From Desulfobacterales bacterium (GTDB lineage Bacteria; Desulfobacterota; Desulfobacteria; Desulfobacterales; JARGFK01): a DNA stretch of 64,000 nucleotides. The position numbers and the translations under genes are program-made. The stretch lies in NCBI GenBank assembly GCA_029211065.1, contig JARGFK010000010.1, positions 1 to 64,000 on the forward strand, in the 5' to 3' direction. The notes below the pieces were generated by a model, which worked only from the letters and a program-made list of their open reading frames with translations, was not told the DNA's origin and ran no database searches. Shown one piece after another: positions 27,278 to 36,702 of the stretch (its first letter is position 1; each line of letters starts with the position of its first letter).

Positions 27278-29287
27278 ATGAATAACCGCCTATCTCAAAA
27301 ATTACTGGAACTCGATCCGCTGCTTAAGCCGTATGCGGCCGTTCTAAATCACCGCCTGGAAAAAATCGATGCCGCCGAAAAAAAGTTGACCGGGGGAGAA
27401 ATGACCCTGGCTGATTTTGCATCCGGCCATGAATATTTCGGGCTGCACCGGCATCAAAACGAATGGATTTTTCGTGAATGGGCGCCCAATGCGCGTGCGA
27501 TCTTTCTGGTGGGCGACCTCAGCAGCTGGCAGGAAGAACCGGCGCTGTCCTTACAGCGCATCGCTGACGAAGGGGTTTGGGAAATCCGGCTGCCGCCGGA
27601 CCGGCTGCGGCACGGCGACTTATACCGACTGCGGATTTATTGGGCCGACGGCTCCGGGGACCGGATTCCGGTCTATGCCCGGCGAGTGGTGCAGGATCCC
27701 GAGAGCTTAATTTTTAATGCCCAGGTGTGGCAGCCGCCCGACCCGTATTTGTGGCAGTGTCGAAACTTTCTGCCGCCGACTGGTGCGCTGTTCATCTACG
27801 AAGCGCATGTGGGTATGGCCCAGGAGGAGGGCCGGGTCGGCACCTATCGGGAGTTTACCGAAAAAATTCTGCCCCGCATCGTTTCAGCCGGCTACAACAC
27901 CCTGCAGCTCATGGCCATTCCGGAGCACCCCTATTATGCCTCGTTTGGATATCATGTTTCCAGTTTTTTTGCCGTATCTTCCCGCTTCGGAACACCGGCG
28001 GAACTCAAAGCGCTGATCGATGCGGCCCATCTGTCCGGGATACGGGTCATCATGGACTTGATTCATTCCCATGCGGTCTCCAACGAAGTGGAAGGCCTCA
28101 GCCGGTTTGACGGAACCCCCTATCAGTTTTTTCACGAGGGCCAGCGGGGCGTTCATGCTGCCTGGGATTCCCGCCTCTTTGACTACAGCAAACACCAGGT
28201 GCTCCACTTCCTGCTGTCCAACTGCCGTTACTGGCTGGATGAATACCGGGTGGACGGTTTTCGGTTTGACGGCATTACCAGCATGCTCTACACGCATCAC
28301 GGTTTGGGAAAGGCGTTTACCTCCTACAACGATTATTTCGGCGATGATGTGGATGAAGACGCCCTGGCCTATCTGGCGCTTGCCAACCGGGTGATTCACG
28401 CTGTGCGTCCGGACGCGGTCAGCATTGCCGAAGATGTCAGCGGCATGCCGGGTCTGGCCCTGTCGCAGGCGGACGGCGGGTTTGGGTTTGACTACCGTTT
28501 TAACATGGGAGTACCGGACTACTGGATCAAATTGACCAAAGAGACCCGTGACGAGGCCTGGCCCATGGGGCAGCTGTGGCATGAACTGACCAACCGGCGG
28601 GGGGACGAACACACCCTCAGCTATGCCGAATCCCATGACCAGGCCCTGGTGGGCGACCAGACGCTGATATTCAGGTTGATCGGCCAAGCCATGTACGATC
28701 ATATGCAGGCGGGGGATCCGCATATGGGAGTAGATCGGGGCATGGCGCTGATCAAGCTCATCCGCCTGATCACCATGACCCTGGCCGGCGGCGGTTATCT
28801 CAATTTTATGGGGAATGAATTCGGACACCCGGACTGGATTGATTTTCCGCGCCAGGGAAACAACTGGTCGTATCATTATGCCCGGCGCCAGTGGCATCTG
28901 GCGGATGACCCGAACCTGAAGTATCAGTTTCTGTTGCGTTTCGACCGTGACATGATCGCTCTGGCAAAACAGTTCAGACTGCTGGAGACGCCGGAAATAC
29001 AACTGCGCCATGAGCACAGCGATGATAAAATACTGGCGTTCAGCAGGGCCGGTCTGCTGTTCGTGTTCAACTTTCATCCGGCCGGTTCCCGTGCGGACTA
29101 TCGCATCGGGGCGCCGCCGGGCAAATATGTGATGGTGTTTGACAGCGATGCCGCCATATACGGCGGGCACGGGCGGGTCGCCCCGGACCAGTTTCATTTT
29201 ACCCTGACGGACAATGAGAAGATGGACAACCATTACCTGAGCCTTTATCTGCCGAACCGCACGGCCATTGCCCTGAAGCTGCTTTAG
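27278..29287 (+). CDS. glgB: 1,4-alpha-glucan branching enzyme, GH13, eukaryote-like subfamily
   Basis: The 669-residue enzyme makes alpha-1,6 branches. It has a CBM48-like N-terminal domain (YFGLHR, FREWAPNARAIFLVGDLSSWQ), and a GH13 barrel with VDGFRFDGI (nucleophile Asp), IAEDVSG (acid/base Glu) and AESHDQ (third Asp). The later segments GYLNFMGNEFGHPDWIDFPR and SYHYARRQW are hallmarks of the eukaryote-type branching enzymes (GH13_8), unlike the usual E. coli type. It lies 82 bp after glgA and completes the synthesis/breakdown set. Confidence 0.93.
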   Translation: MNNRLSQKLLELDPLLKPYAAVLNHRLEKIDAAEKKLTGGEMTLADFASGHEYFGLHRHQNEWIFREWAPNARAIFLVGDLSSWQEEPALSLQRIADEGVWEIRLPPDRLRHGDLYRLRIYWADGSGDRIPVYARRVVQDPESLIFNAQVWQPPDPYLWQCRNFLPPTGALFIYEAHVGMAQEEGRVGTYREFTEKILPRIVSAGYNTLQLMAIPEHPYYASFGYHVSSFFAVSSRFGTPAELKALIDAAHLSGIRVIMDLIHSHAVSNEVEGLSRFDGTPYQFFHEGQRGVHAAWDSRLFDYSKHQVLHFLLSNCRYWLDEYRVDGFRFDGITSMLYTHHGLGKAFTSYNDYFGDDVDEDALAYLALANRVIHAVRPDAVSIAEDVSGMPGLALSQADGGFGFDYRFNMGVPDYWIKLTKETRDEAWPMGQLWHELTNRRGDEHTLSYAESHDQALVGDQTLIFRLIGQAMYDHMQAGDPHMGVDRGMALIKLIRLITMTLAGGGYLNFMGNEFGHPDWIDFPRQGNNWSYHYARRQWHLADDPNLKYQFLLRFDRDMIALAKQFRLLETPEIQLRHEHSDDKILAFSRAGLLFVFNFHPAGSRADYRIGAPPGKYVMVFDSDAAIYGGHGRVAPDQFHFTLTDNEKMDNHYLSLYLPNRTAIALKLL

Positions 29288-29354
29288 AACAACTTGCGGG
29301 GGTAAGCCCCACGAAATAGAAATGGCGCTTTAATACCGAAGAAAGGAACAACCC

Positions 29355-29984
29355 ATGCGCGTCTTAAAAAGTATTTTTGATGACAACAGGAAATGGGCGG
29401 AAAATACAAAAAAATCTGATCCCGATTTTTTCGCGAATCTTTCAAAACAGCAAACCCCGGCGTATTTATGGATCGGCTGCTCCGACAGCCGCGTGCCGGC
29501 AAATACCATTACCGGTCTGCCGCCGGGTGACATATTTGTCCACCGCAATATTGCCAATGTCGTGATTCATACGGATTTGAATTGCTTGTCCGTTTTGCAA
29601 TACGCCGTCGATGTGTTGAAGGTTAAGCACATCATTGTTTGCGGCCATTATGGCTGCGGCGGGATTAAAGCGGCCATGGGGAACAAACCCTATGGGCTGA
29701 TTGACAACTGGCTGCGCCATATCAAGGATATCTATCGCTATCATGAAGCAAAACTCAACGCAGTCAGTGATGAACAAAAAAAATTCAATATGCTGTGTGA
29801 ACTCAATGTGATTGAACAGGTGGCGAATGTGTGTCATACGACTATTGTTCAAAACGCATGGCGGCTTGGACAAGGACTGGCGGTGCATGGGTGGATCTAC
29901 GGTATTGATGATGGGATATTAAGAGACCTGAATGTGTGTATCACGGGCCCGGACGACATAAACCCTATTCACAAGATGGCTTAA
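29355..29984 (+). CDS. can: Beta-class carbonic anhydrase
   Basis: The 209-residue protein has the beta-CA zinc ligands and partner residues in CSDSRVPANTI (Cys and the Asp/Arg pair) and HYGCGGIKAAM (His and Cys). The C-terminal signature VHGWIYGIDDG is also present. It catalyses reversible hydration of CO2 in the cytosol. ATG at 29355 follows GAAAGGAAC. It sits just after glgB but is unlikely to belong to glycogen metabolism. A broken fragment of another carbonic anhydrase occurs at 46.9-47.1 kb. Confidence 0.95.
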   Translation: MRVLKSIFDDNRKWAENTKKSDPDFFANLSKQQTPAYLWIGCSDSRVPANTITGLPPGDIFVHRNIANVVIHTDLNCLSVLQYAVDVLKVKHIIVCGHYGCGGIKAAMGNKPYGLIDNWLRHIKDIYRYHEAKLNAVSDEQKKFNMLCELNVIEQVANVCHTTIVQNAWRLGQGLAVHGWIYGIDDGILRDLNVCITGPDDINPIHKMA

Positions 29985-30009
29985 CGGAAGAAGTAGGAAT
30001 AATTCGAAA

Positions 30010-31188
30010 ATGATCCTGATCAGTCTGATTCAGAACATTGCCATACTGGTGGCGTTCAGCGTATTGCACCAGATGGTTTTGCGAAGGCGGGAAAAGGGCA
30101 CACTGCCGTACCAGATTCTTTCAGGGCTCCTCTTTGGCGGGGCGGGCGTCGTGGTGATGGCGACGACGTTTCAATTTGCGCCGGGCATCATCTTTGACAG
30201 CCGGTCGGTCATCCTGAGCATTGCGGGGCTGTTCGGCGGTCCAGCTGTTGCCGCTGCGGCCGCCGCGATCTGCGGTGCATTTCGCATCTGGCTGGGGGGG
30301 CCCGGCACCTGGGTCGGCATCATGGTCATCGCCGTATCCGCCTTGCTGGGAGTTGTCTTTCATTACCTGCGGGGCAAAGACGAACGCTATATGCATACCG
30401 GCTGGCTGGGCGGTTTCGGACTGCTGGTGCATATAATAGTGCTGGCGCTGTTTCTGGCCCTTTCCGGCGGTGTCGGATTCGAGGTGCTGCGTCGAATTTC
30501 TCTGCCGATACTCTTATTGTATCCTGCGGCAACCATATTGGTTTGTCGGATTTTTCTCGATCAGGAAGAACGCCTGTCGGCGGAAAAGGCGCTTTTAGAA
30601 AGCGAGGAAAAATATAAAATCCTTGCCGAAAGCTCTCAAACCGGCATTTATATCCATCAGGATGATAAGATCATATATGCCAACAACCGTTTTGCCGAAT
30701 TGCATGGTTATGGCGTAGAAGAACTACTGAATATGAACTATTTTGATCTGCTGGATCCACATGACCGCGAGCGCGCCCAGGAAATTAAAGTGCAACGGCT
30801 CAGCGGGGGGGACGCCCCGCAACGCTATGAAGTCAAACGGATCAGAAAAGACGGCAAGACTTTATGGTGCGAAACGGTTGCGGTCCGCATCGAATATCAG
30901 GGCAAACCGGCCATCATGGGAAACATCGTTGATATTTCCGAACGCAAACTGGCAGAGGAGCAGCGGGATGGATTCGTCCTGAAGCTTCAGGAGGCGCTTT
31001 CCGAGGTGAAAACCCTGGGAGAGCTGCTGCCCATTTGCTCTCACTGCAAAAATATCCGCGATGACAAGGGGTATTGGAACAGAATCGAAGCCTTTATCCA
31101 GGAGCGTTCGGGGACCGAGTTCAGCCACAGCATCTGTCCGGAATGCGCCAAAAAGTATTATCCCGATTTTAAACTTTATGATGACTGA
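30010..31188 (+). CDS. Membrane sensor: 5TM LytS/YhcK-type domain, PAS domain, cysteine-rich C-terminus
   Basis: The 392-residue protein has an N-terminal block of about six membrane helices (residues 5-180) with the glycine/alanine pattern of 5TM-5TMR_LYT receptors (FGGPAVAAAAAAICGAFRIWLG). A PAS domain follows (about residues 200-315, ESSQTGIYIHQDDKIIYANNRFAELHGY). The C-terminal tail has two CxxC pairs (CSHCKNIRDDKGYW and CPECAKKYYPDF). There is no histidine kinase, GGDEF or HD output domain. The tail is known from many deltaproteobacterial PAS proteins and may bind a metal; its role is not established. ORF starts 26 bp after the carbonic anhydrase. Confidence 0.85.
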   Translation: MILISLIQNIAILVAFSVLHQMVLRRREKGTLPYQILSGLLFGGAGVVVMATTFQFAPGIIFDSRSVILSIAGLFGGPAVAAAAAAICGAFRIWLGGPGTWVGIMVIAVSALLGVVFHYLRGKDERYMHTGWLGGFGLLVHIIVLALFLALSGGVGFEVLRRISLPILLLYPAATILVCRIFLDQEERLSAEKALLESEEKYKILAESSQTGIYIHQDDKIIYANNRFAELHGYGVEELLNMNYFDLLDPHDRERAQEIKVQRLSGGDAPQRYEVKRIRKDGKTLWCETVAVRIEYQGKPAIMGNIVDISERKLAEEQRDGFVLKLQEALSEVKTLGELLPICSHCKNIRDDKGYWNRIEAFIQERSGTEFSHSICPECAKKYYPDFKLYDD

Positions 31189-31259
31189 ACAATTATGGGA
31201 ATTGGCAAACTGCACGAAATATTTCCAACACGTTCGAGGATTGATTGAAGAACACTGCA

Positions 31260-31277
31260 GTCCCGCTTGGGCGGGAC
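31260..31277. other. GC hairpin between PAS and PilZ genes
   Basis: A perfect 7-bp stem, GTCCCGC/GCGGGAC, with TTGG loop. No T run follows, so it is not a clear intrinsic terminator; it may be a worn copy of a repeat hairpin. Confidence 0.4.
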
Positions 31278-31337
31278 GGGGGATGCGCTCGCTGTGGCGG
31301 TTCATTACCGATCGAAAACAAAAGGGGCTCTCGCGCC

Positions 31338-31715
31338 ATGACGGATGATGCAAAGATGAATGAGCGGAGGATACACCGGCGATATAAGGTAAAGGCGCAG
31401 GCATTTGCGGCGCTGGCTTCTCATTATCTCATCGGCCAGATAAAAAACATCAGCAAGGGGGGGATTTCGTTTACCTGCATCGCAAATGTTAAACCCGATT
31501 CACAAACATTCGAGATAGAGATATTCACACAGGACGACAAGTTTCATTTACGAGAGATACCTTTTAAGATCGTTTCAGCGGTTGATGTGGAAGACCGCAT
31601 CCCTTCCAGCGCCCTGCAGAAGAAACAGATCAACGGGGTGTTTTTAGAACTGACCGACAGCCAGGTGTCACAACTGGAGTATTTTCTTGACAACTATATT
31701 TTGGCTGAAAATTGA
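31338..31715 (+). CDS. PilZ-domain protein
   Basis: From ATG 31338 the product is 125 residues. It opens with MNERRIHRRYKVKAQAF, giving the RxxxR half of the c-di-GMP motif; the second half, (D/N)xSxxG, is present as NISKGGISF. The rest is a beta-barrel pattern. PilZ proteins respond to c-di-GMP in motility and biofilm control. A longer ORF start at 31245 would read through a hairpin and is not favoured. Confidence 0.8.
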   Translation: MTDDAKMNERRIHRRYKVKAQAFAALASHYLIGQIKNISKGGISFTCIANVKPDSQTFEIEIFTQDDKFHLREIPFKIVSAVDVEDRIPSSALQKKQINGVFLELTDSQVSQLEYFLDNYILAEN

Positions 31716-31732
31716 TCCTGTTGATCTGGGTT

Positions 31733-32998
31733 TTAATTATTGTTCGTACCAAAGAAATTGATCAGAATGGCGGCCAGCCGTGTTTCGAGAACGGTGTAGG
31801 AGTAATAGCGCTTTGCGATGGCATAATTCTGGTTGACCATTTTCTCGCGGCGTTCAGGAGATTTGAGCACTTCCTTTACTTTTTTAACGGTTTTTTTCGT
31901 CAGATATCCGTCCATGACCGCCAGATCAAATCCCCGGGGTTCAATGTCCCTTACAAAGATGGCGTAGCGATTGATCAGCAGGGGCTTTTTAAAATAAACC
32001 GCCTCCAGAAAAGCGTTGTCGAAGCCTTCGTACAAACTGGGATAGGTGATGAAATCGGCGTGGGGGTAGACATCCCAGAGGGACAGCCCCTTGTGGCGCT
32101 TCTCATGATCATTCAAGGGATCGGTAATCCGGGCCTTGACAATGCGAAGATCCACCCCGTGGCTGCGGGCTTCGGCTTTGAGCCAGTTCGCGTATTCATA
32201 GCCTTCATCCCCGGCCTCATGGGAGATGACCAGTTTAAAGCGTTTACTCTTCAGTTCCCTTACCAGCTCAATGGCATGTTCAATTCCCTTGCGCTGGACG
32301 ATCCGGGTGGGTTGTAAAATGATGACGTCGTCAGGCGCCAGGCCGATGGATTCCCTGAACGTTTGCGTGCGTGCGCTGTCAACCCGGGGCGGGCTTTCAA
32401 ATTCCAGGACATTGGGGATGATGACGGACGATATGCCGGTCCGAAGGGCCAGCTCCTCCTGGGCCGCGGAGTTGATGACGACGTGTTCAATATTGTGCAG
32501 GTTGGGGGGAAAGGCCATCCGCAGATAATCCCCAACGGCATTGATGGTGAACCGGACCCTTTCCCAGTAAAAATCATGATGATGGGCGATGGTGGGGATG
32601 AGTGTTTCCGCTATCGTTTCCGTAATGGCGATTCCCAGGGGGACATGCATGGGGATGGTCAGAACGTTTTCGGCAATGAGCAGGTCGATCCCGAACGTAT
32701 CTATAAATTGAGTCAGTTTCTGTTTTAAGAGCGTTTTGAGTTCATGAATTGTGTCCGATGCAATGGGGCTGCGGGCCTTTTTGCCGAAGAGCTGTTCACT
32801 TAGCCATTCATTGCGTTCGTTTTTGAAATGCGCTTCCGGAACCATGAAGCTTCGCTCCGGCGCCCGGTCCAATTCACCGGCAAACCAGAAACAGTTGTGG
32901 CCGTTTCGCCGTAAAACAGCCGCCCATTTGCTGGATTCCATGGTGACGCCGTCGGTGCCGGCAAAGCGGGTGGAGACAAAACCGATATTTTTACCCAT
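31733..32998 (-). CDS. Glycosyltransferase family 4-like protein
   Basis: The 421-residue protein has a GT-B fold: an N-terminal Rossmann part (MGKNIGFVSTRFAG...) and a C-terminal donor domain with ILQPTRIVQRKGIEHAIELV and the E-x7-E motif in SLYEGFDNAFLEAVYF. GT4 enzymes transfer sugars with retention. The acceptor is unknown; no other capsule or LPS genes surround it. It lies downstream of the universal stress protein gene on the same strand (about 115 bp gap). Confidence 0.85.
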   Translation of the reverse strand: MGKNIGFVSTRFAGTDGVTMESSKWAAVLRRNGHNCFWFAGELDRAPERSFMVPEAHFKNERNEWLSEQLFGKKARSPIASDTIHELKTLLKQKLTQFIDTFGIDLLIAENVLTIPMHVPLGIAITETIAETLIPTIAHHHDFYWERVRFTINAVGDYLRMAFPPNLHNIEHVVINSAAQEELALRTGISSVIIPNVLEFESPPRVDSARTQTFRESIGLAPDDVIILQPTRIVQRKGIEHAIELVRELKSKRFKLVISHEAGDEGYEYANWLKAEARSHGVDLRIVKARITDPLNDHEKRHKGLSLWDVYPHADFITYPSLYEGFDNAFLEAVYFKKPLLINRYAIFVRDIEPRGFDLAVMDGYLTKKTVKKVKEVLKSPERREKMVNQNYAIAKRYYSYTVLETRLAAILINFFGTNNN

Positions 32999-33112
32999 GC
33001 GATACCTTTTAAAACCTGAGCGTCCGTCTCAACCGGGCTGATAGACGGAGAGCTGAATATGATTCCTTTCCGAGGGTGTAAGCGGAAGGCCCTCGCACAA
33101 ATGCGAATGGTT

Positions 33113-34057
33113 TTACCGGACAATCCATAATGCCATATCATCAAAATCGTTGACAACCTTGCGGGTGATGCTTCCCAGGCTATAATCCTCATCTGCAGAA
33201 AAGCCCTTTCTGCCCATGACGATCGTTCCGAAATCTCCCTTGCGGGCCGCTTTGAGGATGTCTGCGGCGGCACTGCGGCTGCCGTCGATTATTTTCGTAC
33301 TGATCTGGCCGGGAGCAATGCCTCTGTCCAGAAGCAGACTTTCGGTCTTTTTCATGTTCGGCGCGATATCCTGTGCAGCAGCGTTTTTCCAAAGCGATTC
33401 CAGTTCGGCAGCGTTTTTTAAAAGTTCCTTGGGAACAAAACGCCTTAATTGCCGCTTGCTGTGGAAAAGGGTAATGCTGCAATCGGTTCCCGCAAGAATA
33501 AATCCGGCGTGATCTGCTGCCCGCAGGGCATTATCGGAGCTGTCGATTGCGATCAGAACGTTCCGGGATTTTATCGCGCCTTTGATAAGCCAGACCGGGC
33601 AGACTTTTGCGAATTCCAGCACTTTGCGGGCGGTTTCGCCCATAAAAAAGACTTCCAGCCGGCTCCGGCCACGGGTATTGACCACGATGGCATCCGATTG
33701 TTTGCTTGCGGCCCACCAGCAGATGTCATGGGCCGTTTCCTTTTCTTTTTTGCGGGAAACGGTTTCGATTCGGCTGGGACTGAACCCTTTGTCAACCAGT
33801 TTGGTTTTCGCTTCCGCCAGAATCGTTTCCGCCATCAGGCTGTTCTTTTTTTCAAGCTCTTTAAGCTTCCGGGCGGCATTTGGGTCTTTTTTACATTCAT
33901 CTATCAGCAACGGCGGCAGCGAAGGCAGTATGTAAAGTAATACAATTTTTAAATCAGGGGCCGTACCGAAATACAGGTTCAAATAGTTCAGGGACCGAAG
34001 GGAATCACTGGAGCCGTCAATCGGTGTGATAATCATTTTCTTTGTTCTTTCCGCCAT
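33113..34057 (-). CDS. Tandem-domain universal stress protein (UspA family)
   Basis: ATG 34057 is preferred because AAGGAGACCT precedes it; the longer ORF start at 34117 is unsupported. The 314-residue product has two Usp domains. The second carries a full ATP-binding motif G-x2-G-x9-G-S (GRKGFSADEDYSLGS); the first is degenerate at the first glycine (NTRGRSRLEVFFMGE). Such proteins bind ATP and act in stress tolerance. It follows the broken 7TM gene in the same direction, 84 bp away. Confidence 0.88.
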   Translation of the reverse strand: MAERTKKMIITPIDGSSDSLRSLNYLNLYFGTAPDLKIVLLYILPSLPPLLIDECKKDPNAARKLKELEKKNSLMAETILAEAKTKLVDKGFSPSRIETVSRKKEKETAHDICWWAASKQSDAIVVNTRGRSRLEVFFMGETARKVLEFAKVCPVWLIKGAIKSRNVLIAIDSSDNALRAADHAGFILAGTDCSITLFHSKRQLRRFVPKELLKNAAELESLWKNAAAQDIAPNMKKTESLLLDRGIAPGQISTKIIDGSRSAAADILKAARKGDFGTIVMGRKGFSADEDYSLGSITRKVVNDFDDMALWIVR

Positions 34058-34140
34058 CAGAGGTCTCCTTAAACCTGAATAAATGCGTTGTGTTAATGAT
34101 GCGGTTTGAATCCACATAATTAATTTTGCGGACTATTAAA

Positions 34141-35755
34141 TCATGTCTTCGACGAATTGTCCAGAGCGGCTGGCGCCTTTTTTGGGTAATCTTCCCCCAG
34201 GAATTGAAAAAATGAGACGTCTGAAAGTTTGCGGGCATTGTACAAACCGAGCAGCAGCAGCAATGCCAGCGTGATAAAGTGCAACTCGGGGTGAACCAGC
34301 AGCATGCGGCCGATAAAATCCCATTGGAAGAGCCATACGCAGCCGATGGCCACACCAATCGTCCAGCCCAGCCGTTTTAGCGCGATGCGTTTGCCATCCC
34401 GGTCTATGGCCGTATAGGTCCGGTCGACAATGGTCGTCAACACCACCAGGGGCAGCAGCACCACATGCCCGGCGGGAGTGAAATGAAAATATTCCAGGAT
34501 GGACACGGTCAGGGTCATCGAAACCGTCACCAGGGTAAAGATCACACTGAGCCGCGGGATTTTCAATAATTTTAAACCCGGCATAAGCGCCCGACCTCCG
34601 AAAGCGATAATGACCACGATAATGAATATGGTCATCGTCGTTCGCCAGTCGGCATATACGGCCGCCAGGGCCAGCAGGGTTGGGGTGAACGTCCCGATGG
34701 TTCGGATTCCCAGAATGTTTCGGGTAAATGTGGTTGCAAGGGCTCCCAGCGGCAGCAAAAGCAGCATGACCAGGGAAGACCGGGTGGAAAGCGGCAGCCT
34801 TGTGAGGTCAAAAACTTCTATAAAACGCTGCTCCGCGCTTCCCCTGAAACCGTGGGGGTTCTCGATATGGGTAATGGCATATTCCTGGGAAATCCGGGAC
34901 CCATCCTTGATTCTTAGCATTTCGCTTCCGCCTCTTCGGACCGCAATGAAATTAGAAGGAAGCTCGTGGCGATATCCATTTTCAGGATCATACGGCAGCC
35001 AGGTATTATCCATGTAAGCTTCGATCCAGAAGTTCGGTTGGGCATCGGCCTTTTCAGAGAGCGCAAATCCGCTGATCAATCGGGCGGGAATTTTGCCGAT
35101 TCGGCACAACGCAATCATTGTCCGGGCGCGTTCGAGGGCAGTCGCTTTTCGCTGCAGCAGCACATCGGCGACAGATCGGGGCGTGGTCGGGGCGGCAGCC
35201 GCTATTTTTTTCTCGCAGAAATCCGCTATGACGTCCAGGAGGTGGCGTTTATCGGTTTGGGCGGCAAACAATTTTTCAAACGCGGATTTCACCTGGTCGT
35301 TTTCAATCTGGGTCAGGGGATCATCACCGAGATAGAGTTCTCGGCCGGCGGCGGATAAGGTTTCTTTTTTCTGCGTCTTCTGCCGGTCTGCGGACGGGTC
35401 GCTGTAAAGTTGAAAGTCGGCTCTTAAATAAAACCGGCCAGGCTGGGGTGCGATAAACACGGCTTCGCGCAATTCACCGGCTTTGGGCCGCAAACGGGCC
35501 TGGCGCAGGCGGGGGTAGAAAAAATTTTGACCCAAATTTGGTCCGGGGGGAATCGACCGGCAGCGCCAGGTAAACCGCTGCCCCGCTCTGTTCCGCTTAG
35601 AAGTGGAACGCCAGCGTCATTTGCCAGACCTTGTCATGGAGCCGGGTGCCGCCGCGTTCCATCCATACGGTTCTCAGCGCAAAGGTGATGCAGCCGATTG
35701 CGATGAGGGCGCCGATGGCCGCCAGGGCGCCGGGGCGTTGTTTAATAAACGACAT
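34141..35755 (-). pseudogene. Inactive-transglutaminase / 7TM membrane protein (UUP1-7TM family) broken by a stop and a frameshift
   Basis: The 5' part (ATG 35755, or 35821) codes a signal/anchor helix and then MTLAFHF and a TAA at 35597-35599. Reading on in the same frame gives AEQSGAAVYLALPVDSP, followed by loss of frame at a run of six G (plus strand, 35545-35550). Removing one base joins ALPVDSPGPNLGQNFF to the long downstream frame (codons from about 35535 to 34141). That part has a transglutaminase-like domain whose catalytic Cys and His positions are replaced (KATALERA; NFWIEAYMDN) though YDPENG remains, and then seven membrane helices. The family is linked to ATP-grasp ligases and retropepsin-like proteases, both found next door. 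Either a pseudogene or two sequence errors. Confidence 0.75.
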
Positions 35756-35821
35756 CGTTCTATCCGAAGGACCAAGCTGGATGATTAGGGGAAGCTGTCG
35801 TCCATCAATCATCAGAATCAA

Positions 35822-36213
35822 AGCATTTTAGACATTCTATGGCCGGTTGATTAAGTTAATGAAATGAACGAAAAAGTCAATTGTAAAACAGTCTAAAAAT
35901 ATTCTCCCGGCGCCGCCCTCTCTTTTATTCTGACAAATGCAACCAGGGCTCCATTTCCGTCCTGAAGTCGATTCTTAAATATTTATTTGATATCGGCTAT
36001 CGTTATGATGTATGATGCCGCCGAAATCTTATAATTCTGATTATTTTCTTATTGACCGGGAAGCGCTATCAGCCCCGGGCGTCTATAACCCATCTAAGCG
36101 AATATCCCTTTGCTATTCATCTGAACTTGCAAAATTGAGGGCTATGATATCCAGAAGAGATAGGTTTTGCTTGCAACAACCGACAAATCGTTTTTGCTGA
36201 TGGATTTTAACAT
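35822..36213. other. Divergent intergenic region between the 7TM gene and the retropepsin/RimK operon
   Basis: This gap of about 390 bp is A/T-rich compared with its neighbours and probably carries promoters for both directions. No convincing gene: a 62-codon plus-strand ORF at 36012-36200 lacks recognisable features. I see no clear hairpin terminator. Confidence 0.5.
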
Positions 36214-36702
36214 ATGACAGCCGTGAAAAACCAGAAATTAACCGCCGGATGGCGGGAATGGGTGGCGCTGCCGGATTTGAATATACCTGCCATCAAGGCC
36301 AAGATCGATACCGGCGCCAAGACGTCTTCGCTGCATGCCTTCGATATGGAGGTTTTCAAAACGGACAACGGACAAAAGGTGCGCTTTGGTATTCATCCCC
36401 TCCAGCGCAATACGGATATTGTGATTTATTGCGAGGCGGATATCAAGGAACTGCGAACCATTACTGATTCGGGCGGGCATCGCGAAGAGCGCTATGTTAT
36501 CTGTACGACGCTGTCGCTGGGAAATCGTCAATGGCCCATTGAAATGACCCTGGCCCGACGCGACAATATGAAATACCGGATGCTCCTCGGCCGCTCGGCG
36601 CTGCGCGGACGGTACTTCATCGATCTGGAAAAAGCCTATATACTTGGACGCACGCTGTCGAAATCCTACGCAAAGGATCGAGGCAAAAGGAGGACAAAAT
36701 GA
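36214..36702 (+). CDS. Retropepsin-like aspartic/ATP-dependent zinc-protease family protein (RimB type, PF05618)
   Basis: The 162-residue protein has the aspartic-protease motif [11 protein letters not shown] (about residues 30-40) in a single-domain retropepsin-like fold, and lacks a signal peptide, so it is cytosolic. In Pseudomonas, RimB proteins of this family are coded with RimK and affect its glutamylation of ribosomal protein S6. Here its stop overlaps the RimK start by 4 bp (ATGA), a strong sign of a joint function. The old name 'zinc protease' is misleading, as no zinc motif is visible. Confidence 0.88.
   Translation: MTAVKNQKLTAGWREWVALPDLNIPAIKAKIDTGAKTSSLHAFDMEVFKTDNGQKVRFGIHPLQRNTDIVIYCEADIKELRTITDSGGHREERYVICTTLSLGNRQWPIEMTLARRDNMKYRMLLGRSALRGRYFIDLEKAYILGRTLSKSYAKDRGKRRTK

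Noticed and set aside
27884-29233. 449-codon minus-strand ORF
   Set aside because: It is antisense to the branching enzyme, whose catalytic motifs are intact; a long antisense ORF is expected in GC-rich coding sequence.
34141-35535. The 464-codon 7TM ORF as a complete gene
   Set aside because: Its first codons come from the wrong frame of a longer family protein, and the natural N-terminus lies upstream beyond a frameshift and a stop.
36012-36200. 62-codon ORF in the divergent gap before the RimK operon
   Set aside because: No ribosome-binding site, no domain pattern and A/T-rich non-coding character.
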